Source: Mangrovicoccus sp. HB161399 (GTDB taxonomy: Bacteria; Pseudomonadota; Alphaproteobacteria; Rhodobacterales; Rhodobacteraceae). Taken from it: a stretch of 64,000 nt of DNA. The translations under genes and the position numbers were made by a program. A model generated the notes under the pieces. It was not told the DNA's origin. It saw only the letters and a list, made by a program, of their open reading frames with translations, and did not search any database. Positions 57,423-64,000 of this stretch are shown here, in pieces; the stretch's first letter is position 1, and the number at the start of each line of letters is the position of its first letter. The stretch lies in contig NZ_JAATVU010000002.1 in NCBI RefSeq assembly GCF_013184745.1, positions 97,999 through 161,998 on the forward strand. Direction: 5' to 3'.

Positions 57423-59012
57423 ATGACCGCCGCCCAGCCGATCCGCACCGCCCTGATCTCGGTGTCCGACAAATCCGGCCTGACCGACCTGGCCGCGGGC
57501 CTTGCCCGCCACGGCGTCCGCTTCCTGTCCACCGGCGGCACCGCCAAGGCGCTGCGCGAGGCGGGCTACGAGGTGACCGACGTCTCCGACGTGACCGGTT
57601 TCCCGGAGATGATGGACGGCCGCGTGAAGACGCTGCACCCGAAGGTCCATGGCGGCCTGCTGGCGCTGCGCGACAATGCCGACCACCGGGCGGCGATGGA
57701 GACCCACGGCATCGGCGCGATCGACCTGCTGGTGGTGAACCTCTACCCGTTCGAGGCGACCGTCGCCAAGAACGCGCCCTATGACGAATGCGTCGAGAAC
57801 ATCGACATCGGCGGCCCGGCGATGATCCGCGCAGCCGCCAAGAACCATGCCGGCGTGGCCGTCGTGGTCGATACCGAGGATTACGCGCCGCTGCTGGCCG
57901 AGATGGACGCGAATGCCGGAGCAACCTCCTTCGGCTTCCGCAAGCGCCTGGCGCTGACCGCCTATGGCCGCACCGCCGCCTATGACGCCGCCGTGTCGAA
58001 CTGGTTCGCCCAGGCACTGGAAGAGCCCGCGCCGCGCCGCCGCGCCGTGGCCGGCTACCTCGCGCAGACCCTGCGCTACGGCGAGAACCCGCACCAGGAG
58101 GCCGCCTTCTACGTCGACGGCACCAACCGCCCGGGCGTCGCGACGGCATACCAGCTTCAGGGCAAGGCGCTGAGCTACAACAACATCAACGACACCGACG
58201 CCGCCTTCGAGCTGGTCTCGGAATTCTCCCCCGAGGCGGGGCCGGCCTGCGCGATCATCAAGCACGCCAACCCCTGCGGCGTCGCCACCGGCGCGACCCT
58301 GGCCGAGGCCTACGAGCGGGCCTTCGACTGCGACCGCACCTCGGCCTTCGGCGGCATCATCGCGCTGAACCAGGCGCTGGACGGCGCAACCGCCGCCAAG
58401 ATCGCCGAGATCTTCACCGAGGTGGTCATCGCGCCGGAGGCCGATGAAGAAGCCCGCGCCGTCTTCGCCGCCAAGAAGAACCTGCGCCTGCTGGTCACCG
58501 GCGGCCTGCCCGACCCGAAAGCGGCCTCGATGACCGTCCGGCAGGTGTCGAGCGGCCTGCTGTTCCAGGGCAAGGACAACGGCCATGTCGCGCTGGGGGA
58601 CCTCAAGGTCGTCACCAAGCGCGCGCCGACCGAGGAAGAGCTGCGCGACATGCTCTTCGCCTGGCGCGTCGCCAAGCACGTGAAGTCCAACGCGGTCATC
58701 TACGCCAAGGACAGCGCGACGGTCGGCGTCGGCGCCGGCCAGATGAGCCGCGTCGACAGCACCCGCATTGCCGCGCGCAAGTCGATGGACATGGCCGAGG
58801 CGCTGGGGCTGTCCGAGCCGACCACCAAGGGCTCGGTCGTCGCCTCCGATGCGTTCTTCCCCTTTGCCGACGGGCTGATCACCGCGGCCGAGGCCGGCGC
58901 CACCGCGATCATCCAGCCGGGCGGCTCGATCCGCGACGACGAGGTGATCGCCGCCGCCGACGAGCGCGGCCTGGCCATGGTCCTGACCGGCATGCGCCAC
59001 TTCCGGCACTGA
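57423..59012 (+). CDS. purH: Bifunctional AICAR transformylase/IMP cyclohydrolase
   Basis: This enzyme performs the last two steps of IMP synthesis: formylation of AICAR, then ring closure. 529 residues. The N-terminal cyclohydrolase domain includes [16 protein letters not shown] and [15 protein letters not shown]; the C-terminal transformylase carries the catalytic Lys/His in [12 protein letters not shown] (about residues 277-288). AAGGAG precedes the ATG at 57423; the long in-frame extension upstream lies inside the heparinase gene. Confidence 0.97.
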   Translation: MTAAQPIRTALISVSDKSGLTDLAAGLARHGVRFLSTGGTAKALREAGYEVTDVSDVTGFPEMMDGRVKTLHPKVHGGLLALRDNADHRAAMETHGIGAIDLLVVNLYPFEATVAKNAPYDECVENIDIGGPAMIRAAAKNHAGVAVVVDTEDYAPLLAEMDANAGATSFGFRKRLALTAYGRTAAYDAAVSNWFAQALEEPAPRRRAVAGYLAQTLRYGENPHQEAAFYVDGTNRPGVATAYQLQGKALSYNNINDTDAAFELVSEFSPEAGPACAIIKHANPCGVATGATLAEAYERAFDCDRTSAFGGIIALNQALDGATAAKIAEIFTEVVIAPEADEEARAVFAAKKNLRLLVTGGLPDPKAASMTVRQVSSGLLFQGKDNGHVALGDLKVVTKRAPTEEELRDMLFAWRVAKHVKSNAVIYAKDSATVGVGAGQMSRVDSTRIAARKSMDMAEALGLSEPTTKGSVVASDAFFPFADGLITAAEAGATAIIQPGGSIRDDEVIAAADERGLAMVLTGMRHFRH

Positions 59013-59082
59013 GCCCGCTCCCGGCCCCCTCTACAGCCCCGCCCGCGCGGCGGGGCCAACCATTTTCCGGATACCGCCCGCA

Positions 59083-59550
59083 ATGCGCCTTCTCGCACTC
59101 ACCGCGATCCTGACGCTCGCCATCGACCAGGCCAGCAAATATGCCGTTGTCTGGGGCATGGGCCTGATCGAGACCGGCACCATCCCGGTGCTGCCGCCCT
59201 ACCTGGTCTTCCACATGGGCTGGAACACCGGCATCAATTTCGGCCTCGGCTCCTCGGCGGATGCGCGCTGGATCCTGATCGGGCTGGCGCTGGCGATCTG
59301 CGCCTGGGCGGTGACCTGGGCGCGGCGCGACCCGCGGCCGCTGGTGATGGTCTCCACCGGACTTCTGATCGGCGGCGCGCTCGGCAACGTCATCGACCGG
59401 GTCATCCATGGCGCAGTGGCCGATTTCCTCAACATGTCCTGCTGCGGCATCGTCAATCCCTACACGTTCAACCTCGCCGATGTGGGCGTCTTCCTCGGTG
59501 CGGTCGGGCTGGTTCTGTCGCCGCCCAACCAGAAGAAGCGCGGCGCCTGA
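59083..59550 (+). CDS. lspA: Prolipoprotein signal peptidase II
   Basis: An inner-membrane aspartyl protease that removes signal peptides from diacylated lipoproteins, several of which are encoded in this window. 155 residues with four helices. The catalytic aspartates are Asp105 in [15 protein letters not shown] and Asp133 in [11 protein letters not shown], and the N-terminal DQASK motif is present. It lies 70 bp after purH. Confidence 0.95.
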   Translation: MRLLALTAILTLAIDQASKYAVVWGMGLIETGTIPVLPPYLVFHMGWNTGINFGLGSSADARWILIGLALAICAWAVTWARRDPRPLVMVSTGLLIGGALGNVIDRVIHGAVADFLNMSCCGIVNPYTFNLADVGVFLGAVGLVLSPPNQKKRGA

Positions 59551-59570
59551 CACGCGTGGCACGGAACGGA

Positions 59571-59604
59571 AAAAGGCGCCGGGGGACATCCCGGCGCCTT
59601 TTCC
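59571..59604. terminator. Bidirectional terminator between lspA and the HlyD-type gene
   Basis: A 13-bp perfect stem AAAAGGCGCCGGG / CCCGGCGCCTTTT with a 6-base loop. A-rich and T-rich flanks let it work on both strands for the convergent genes. Confidence 0.88.
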
Positions 59605-59627
59605 ATGTCCGCGTTCCGCGGCGCGGC

Positions 59628-61112
59628 TCAGCTTTCGCGGAAAGCCTTGTTGAAGTAGTCCGTGAAGGGCTTCAGCAGGTAGGCCAGCGGCGTGCGGTCG
59701 TTGGTGCGCATGTAGGTTTCCACCGGCATCCCCGGCAGCAGGGCGACATGGCCCGGCAGGCGCTCCGCCTCGCCCTCCTCCAAAACGACCTCGGCGCGGT
59801 AGTAGCTGGCGCCGCTCTTCTCGTCCTGGAAGGCATCGGCCGAAACCACGGTGATCTCGCCCCTCAGCTCGGGCGTGGTGCGCGAGGCGAAGGCCGGGAA
59901 GCGGACCATGACCTCCTGGCCGGGATAGACCTCGTCGATATGGATGGTCTCGACCTTGGTCGCGATCACCAGCGGCCGGTCCTGCGGCACGATGTAGAGC
60001 ACCGGATCGGCGGCGCGGATCACCGAGCGTTCCGCATAGACCGTCAGCCCGTAGACGATGCCCGAGACCGGCGCCTTGATGTCGAGCCGCGACAGCTGCT
60101 CGTGCAGCGACTGGCGCTGCTCGAACAGCTCCAGCTCGCGGTAGCGCAGGTCGCGCAAGGTGGTGGTGGCCTCCTCGCGGCGGGTGGTGTCGAGCTTCAT
60201 GATCTCGATGTCGATCTCGGTGATGCGCCCTTCGCTCTCCGCCTCGGAGGCGACCAGCTCGCCGAGCTGGCCCGAAAGCGACGCCTCCTCGCGCTGCAGC
60301 GCCAGCACGCGGGTGCGCTGCGCCAGGCCCTTGTTCAGCAGGTCGGTCTGGTCGGACAGCTCGTCGCGGATCAGCCCCAGCTGGGTGCCGAGCGCCTCCT
60401 GCTGGGCGACGATCCCGTCGATCTGGTTGGCGATCTGCGACCGCCGCTTGCCCAGTTGCTCGGCTTCCTGGTCCTGCGAGGTGTTGCGCGCCGCAAAGAG
60501 CCGGTTCTGGCCGTCGACCAGTTCGGCGATCTCCGGGTTGCCCTCTGCCGCGGCCAGCAGGTCGGGATCGTAGGTGATCTCGTGCAGGCCTTCCTCTTCG
60601 GCCTCGAGACGGCCGCGGCGGGCGAGGATCTCGAAATACTGGTTCTCGACGATGTTCAGCTGCGACTGCAGCAGCGTGCCGTCGAGGCGGATCAGCACCT
60701 GGTCGGCCTTCACCGTGTCGCCCTCGTCGACCAGGATCTCGGACACGACGCCGCCGTCGGGATGCTGCACGACCTGGCGGTTTCGGTCGACCTCGATCTG
60801 GCCGGAGGCGACGATCGCCCCGGCAATGTCGGTGAAGACCGCCCAGCCGCCCAGTCCGCCGATCAGCAGCACCAGCACCAGCACGCCGACGGTGATGTAG
60901 GGGCGCGCCGAGAAATTCCCCGGCGCCTCGGGCGCGGTGGAGGCGATCGGCCCTTGCGCCGCGGACGGGCCGGGCTTCGGTCCGGCCGGACGCTGCGGCG
61001 CGCCGGGGAGGGCCTTGCCGCCCGCTTGCGCGGCGGGCGGGGCGGAGGCCGTTCCCGGCGCCGGCACGCCGACGGGCTTCCGCGGTTGCGGCGGGTTGCT
61101 CTCTTCGGTCAT
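59628..61112 (-). CDS. Type I secretion membrane fusion protein (HlyD/PrtE-like)
   Basis: The periplasmic adaptor of a type I secretion system, 494 residues. A Pro/Ala-rich cytoplasmic N-terminus of about 75 residues is followed by one transmembrane helix (YITVGVLVLVLLIGGLGGWA), the lipoyl half VVQHPDGGVVSEILV, a long coiled-coil (about residues 160-330) and the second lipoyl half APVSGIVYGLTV. The ATG overlaps the stop of the ABC gene by 4 bp. The outer-membrane TolC partner is elsewhere. Confidence 0.92.
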   Translation of the reverse strand: MTEESNPPQPRKPVGVPAPGTASAPPAAQAGGKALPGAPQRPAGPKPGPSAAQGPIASTAPEAPGNFSARPYITVGVLVLVLLIGGLGGWAVFTDIAGAIVASGQIEVDRNRQVVQHPDGGVVSEILVDEGDTVKADQVLIRLDGTLLQSQLNIVENQYFEILARRGRLEAEEEGLHEITYDPDLLAAAEGNPEIAELVDGQNRLFAARNTSQDQEAEQLGKRRSQIANQIDGIVAQQEALGTQLGLIRDELSDQTDLLNKGLAQRTRVLALQREEASLSGQLGELVASEAESEGRITEIDIEIMKLDTTRREEATTTLRDLRYRELELFEQRQSLHEQLSRLDIKAPVSGIVYGLTVYAERSVIRAADPVLYIVPQDRPLVIATKVETIHIDEVYPGQEVMVRFPAFASRTTPELRGEITVVSADAFQDEKSGASYYRAEVVLEEGEAERLPGHVALLPGMPVETYMRTNDRTPLAYLLKPFTDYFNKAFRES

Positions 61113-62839
61113 GCCACGCCTCCCGGGGTCTGGGCCGCCCTGATTTCGTTCGCGTTCTTGACCATCTTGCCCAGCACCTCGTCGCGCGGGCCGAAGGCCT
61201 TGACGCTGCCGCCGTCGAGCACCAGCAGCATGTCGCATTCCTGGATCGCCGCCGGGCGGTGGGCCATGATCAGCACCGACTTGCCCTCTTCCTTCATCGA
61301 GCGGATCGCCTGGTTCAGCGCCTGGCTGCCCTCGTTGTCGAGGTTGGAGTTGGGCTCGTCCAGAACCAGGATCACCGGGTCGCCGTAGAGCGCGCGCGCC
61401 AGGCCCACCCGCTGGATCTGGCCGCCGGAGAGCTGTGCCCCGGCCGCGCTGACGCGGGTGTTGTAGCCGTCGGGCAGCCGCAGGATCATGTCATGCGCGG
61501 CCGCCCTCTTGGCCGCCTTGATGATGTCCTCGTCCTTGGCGCCGGGCTCCAGCCGGGCGATGTTCTCGGCCAGCGTGCCGTCGAACAGCGTCACCTGCTG
61601 CGGCAGGTAGCCGACGTAATGGCCGAGCGCGTCGGCCTCGTACTGGTCGATCGTCGCCCCGTCGAGCCGGATCTTGCCGCCCGCGGCGCGCCAGACCCCG
61701 GTCAGGGCGCGGGCCAGCGTGGATTTCCCCGCCCCCGAGGGGCCGATCACGCCGAGCGCCTTGCCCGGCTCCAGCCGGAAGGTGACGAGGCGCAGCGCCG
61801 CCTGCTGCTGGCCCGGCGGGATCACCGTGGCCTGCTGCACGTCGAGCAGCGCGCGCGGCCGCGGCAGCTGGGTGCGCGGCTGCGGCGGCGGCACCCGGCC
61901 GAGCAGGTCCGACAGGTTGTCCCAGCTCTTCATCGCCGACTGCACCAGCGCCCATTGGCCGACCGCCATCTCGATCGGCGCCAGCGCCCGGCCCAGCAGG
62001 ATCGAACCCGCGATCATCGCGCCGGCCGTCATTTCCATCTGCAGCACCAGATAGGCGCCGAGCCCCAGCATCGCCGACTGCAGGAACAGACGGAAGGTCT
62101 TGGTCGCGGCGGTGAAGCTGCCCGCGGCATCGGCGGCGCGCAGCGACAGGCCCAGCGACTTGCCGCGGATCTGCTGCCAGCGGGTGAAGGCCGCCCCGCG
62201 CATCCCCAGCGCCTGGACCATGCCGGCATCGCTTTTCAGCCTTTCCGACATCATGTCGGCGGTCGCGGCGGCCTGGCTTGCGGCCAGCTGCGGCGCCTTG
62301 GTGGTGCGCTGGTTGAGGAAGGTCAGGAAGACCAGCACCGCCCCGCCGCCGAGCGCCATCATGCCCAGCCAGGGGTGGAAGAAGAAGATGCCGGCCAGGA
62401 ACACCGGCGTGAAGGGAAGGTCGAAGAGCGAGCCGAGGATCGGCGAGGCGAGGAAGCGCTGCACGGTCTCGAGGTCGCGCACCCCGGCCGCGGCGGCGCC
62501 GCGGTCCCTGGTCGACGCATCCTCCAGCGCCGCGGAGAACACCCGGCGGTCGAGCTTGGCCTGGAACCGCGCGCCGATCCGTGCCAGCACCCGGCCGCGC
62601 ACATAGTCGAGGATCCCCATCATCAGGTAGAGGAAGGCCACCAGCGCGGCCAGCGCGACCAGCGTCGCCTCGGAACGGCTGCCCAGCACGCGGTCATAGA
62701 CCTGCAGCATGAAGAGCGGCCCGGTCAGCATCAGGAGGTTCACGAAGACGCTGAATATGCCGACGAAGGCGAATAGCCCGCTGCTTTCGGCCCGGGCAGC
62801 GCGAAGCTCCTTCAGGCCCTCCTCCTTGCTTCGTTCCAT
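61109..62839 (-). CDS. Type I secretion ABC transporter (PrtD-like)
   Basis: A half-size export ATPase of 576 residues. A six-helix membrane domain (FVGIFSVFVNLLMLTGPLFM) precedes the ATPase, with Walker A GPSGAGKST (about residues 364-372), signature LSGGQ (about 470) and Walker B VILVLDEP (about 490). It lacks an N-terminal C39 peptidase-like domain, which is typical of PrtD exporters of RTX proteases and S-layer proteins. It is paired with the HlyD-type adaptor. No substrate gene is adjacent; the RTX protein at 37090-38823 is one candidate. Confidence 0.92.
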   Translation of the reverse strand: MERSKEEGLKELRAARAESSGLFAFVGIFSVFVNLLMLTGPLFMLQVYDRVLGSRSEATLVALAALVAFLYLMMGILDYVRGRVLARIGARFQAKLDRRVFSAALEDASTRDRGAAAAGVRDLETVQRFLASPILGSLFDLPFTPVFLAGIFFFHPWLGMMALGGGAVLVFLTFLNQRTTKAPQLAASQAAATADMMSERLKSDAGMVQALGMRGAAFTRWQQIRGKSLGLSLRAADAAGSFTAATKTFRLFLQSAMLGLGAYLVLQMEMTAGAMIAGSILLGRALAPIEMAVGQWALVQSAMKSWDNLSDLLGRVPPPQPRTQLPRPRALLDVQQATVIPPGQQQAALRLVTFRLEPGKALGVIGPSGAGKSTLARALTGVWRAAGGKIRLDGATIDQYEADALGHYVGYLPQQVTLFDGTLAENIARLEPGAKDEDIIKAAKRAAAHDMILRLPDGYNTRVSAAGAQLSGGQIQRVGLARALYGDPVILVLDEPNSNLDNEGSQALNQAIRSMKEEGKSVLIMAHRPAAIQECDMLLVLDGGSVKAFGPRDEVLGKMVKNANEIRAAQTPGGVA

Positions 62840-62974
62840 TGCGTTTCCTCGTAATCCCTGCGCAAGCCGCGAAATCCGGACCGGGCCAGGCCATGTTTGT
62901 CGTTCGGCGCGATGGCTTTCATGCCGGTCCTATACTATGTGTTCCGAAGTGCGAAGAACAGATTGAGGTGCAAC

Positions 62975-63775
62975 GTGCAGCCCAGCCACGATGGAGCCAT
63001 CCGGCCTTCGATTGCGCGGAAATTTACGAGTATGCTTCCGGTCACCGCCCTCGCGGCACTGGGAATTGCAGGCTGCACGACCGGCCAGCCGGCCGGCCCG
63101 GGGGAGTTCAACGACCCCTACGAGCAGACCAACCGCCGCGTCCACGAGTTCAACAAGGCCGTGGACCGCGCCATCTACAGGCCGGTTTCGACGGCCTATG
63201 GCACGGTCCTGCCGCAGCCGGTGCGCCGCGGGGTCGACAATTTCTCGGAATTCACCGACCTGCCGCGGCGCATCGTCAACGACGTGCTGCAGGGCAAGGT
63301 CGAGGACGCGCTGCACAACAGCTTCCGCTTCGCGACCAACGCGACCTTCGGGCTGCTTGGCATTCTCGATCCTGCGACCTCTCTGGGCATCGAGGAGCGC
63401 GACGCCGATTTCGGCCAGACGCTGCATGTCTGGGGCGTCGGCGAGGGCGCGTACCTGTCGGTGCCGTTCTTCGGCCCCTCGACCCAGCGGGATCTTGCCG
63501 GCGACATCGTGGATCTGGTCACGAATCCGCTCGGATACGTGCTCGGCCCACCGGAAAGTTACTACGCGCCGGGCTCGACGGTGGGTGAATATACGAATTA
63601 CCGATATACATACCGGGAAACGCTGAACGACGTGCTGGACAACAGCGCCGACAGCTATGCCACCTCGCGGGTCGTCTATCTCGACGCCCGGCGGTTCGAA
63701 CTAGGAATGTCCCCGGACGGGGGCGCAGAGGATGGGGGCGTAATCGACCCCTACGAGGAGCTTTACGGTGAATGA
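62975..63775 (+). CDS. mlaA: MlaA/VacJ-family outer-membrane lipoprotein
   Basis: The outer-membrane part of the Mla pathway, which removes misplaced phospholipids from the outer leaflet. 266 residues with a signal peptide and lipobox AGC (Cys34). The family core FNDPYEQTNRRVHEFN and later VPFFGPSTQRDLAG are clear. The GTG at 62975 has TTGAGG 6-7 nt upstream and opens a signal peptide with a basic start; an internal ATG at 63032 is the alternative. The mlaC-like gene follows with an 8-bp overlap. Confidence 0.92.
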   Translation: MQPSHDGAIRPSIARKFTSMLPVTALAALGIAGCTTGQPAGPGEFNDPYEQTNRRVHEFNKAVDRAIYRPVSTAYGTVLPQPVRRGVDNFSEFTDLPRRIVNDVLQGKVEDALHNSFRFATNATFGLLGILDPATSLGIEERDADFGQTLHVWGVGEGAYLSVPFFGPSTQRDLAGDIVDLVTNPLGYVLGPPESYYAPGSTVGEYTNYRYTYRETLNDVLDNSADSYATSRVVYLDARRFELGMSPDGGAEDGGVIDPYEELYGE

Positions 63776-64000
63776 TCTTTCCCGCCGCGCGGTCCTGGCA
63801 GGCCTGGCCGGAACGGCTGCAATGGCCGCCCTCCCGGCACTGTCCCTGACCCAGGACCAGGCCGTCGCCTTCGTGCAGGGCATGGCTGCGGATATCGAGA
63901 AGACCATCAACTCGGGCAAGTCCGACGCCCAGATGTACCAGGCGTTCGAGCAGCTGATGAACAAGTATGCCGACATGGACGTCATCGCGCGCTTCGCGCT
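63768..64000 (+). CDS. mlaC: MlaC-like phospholipid-binding protein (3' end outside window)
   Basis: The first 77 codons of the periplasmic shuttle of the Mla system (Ttg2D/MlaC family). It starts at a GTG 8 bp inside mlaA with GAGGAG 8 nt upstream. The N-terminus SRRAVLAGLAGTAAMAALP is a signal peptide with a twin arginine, compatible with Tat export. The visible mature part includes FEQLMNKYADMDVIARFAL, a typical MlaC start. The assignment is helped by its position after mlaA. Confidence 0.85.
   Translation, partial: MNDLSRRAVLAGLAGTAAMAALPALSLTQDQAVAFVQGMAADIEKTINSGKSDAQMYQAFEQLMNKYADMDVIARFA

Overview
The window is GC-rich, gene-dense bacterial chromosome. Gene content and protein style point to an alphaproteobacterium of the order Rhodobacterales (Rhodobacteraceae-like): rplJ has a GTG start, rpoC encodes about 1427 residues, tuf is duplicated, a DUF1674/SDHAF4 protein is present, and rsmB, a heparinase II/III gene, purH and lspA sit in a row. 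No species can be named from sequence alone. Almost everything is core chromosome. I see no phage, integrase, IS element or CRISPR array.

Layout. 1-4504 (minus strand): the str operon rpsL-rpsG-fusA-tuf, with tuf cut by the window edge, read from a good -35/-10 pair and through a long leader that holds a terminator-like hairpin. 4560-8421: a DMT permease and a LysR regulator, divergent from ilvD. 8603-22724 (plus): tRNA-Trp, then a 1.6-kb interruption (a probable decayed LysE-type exporter and a sulfotransferase-like gene), then secE-nusG-rplK-rplA, rplJ-rplL and rpoB-rpoC, with internal terminators and leaders. 22903-30414: a transglycosylase-like lipoprotein, an AEC permease, hspQ, a gamma-glutamyltransferase, an anti-sigma/STAS pair, dapB, rbfA and truB.

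30510-40199: a DUF1643 protein, a catalase/oxyR divergent pair, a TetR/EmrA/EmrB efflux module with two clear palindromic operators, an RTX-repeat secreted protein, and a second, solitary tuf identical to the first over essentially the whole shared length. 40382-50971: a lipoprotein, an M48 protease/DUF898 pair, a membrane-anchored PPC-like protein, parC, an SH3-domain protein coupled to a short-chain dehydrogenase, rpsO, a Na+/Ca2+-exchanger-type protein, a 1-Cys peroxiredoxin and an exported HNH nuclease. 51176-64000: a HupE/UreJ-type permease, an RluA-family pseudouridine synthase, nhaA, a DUF1674 protein, rsmB, heparinase II/III, purH, lspA, a type I secretion ABC/HlyD pair, mlaA and the start of an mlaC-like gene.

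How it works together. The first 23 kb supplies the translation and transcription machinery in a few autoregulated transcription units. The middle holds oxidative-stress defence (catalase, OxyR, peroxiredoxin), efflux and envelope functions. The last part holds ion homeostasis, purine synthesis, lipoprotein processing, protein secretion and outer-membrane lipid asymmetry. The most unusual points are the two near-identical tuf genes, the str and rif blocks lying in opposite orientation on either side of ilvD, the interrupted tRNA-Trp/secE junction, a possible attenuator ahead of rpsL, and an RTX protein lying 21 kb from a substrate-less type I exporter. I found no convincing wholly new multi-gene system.
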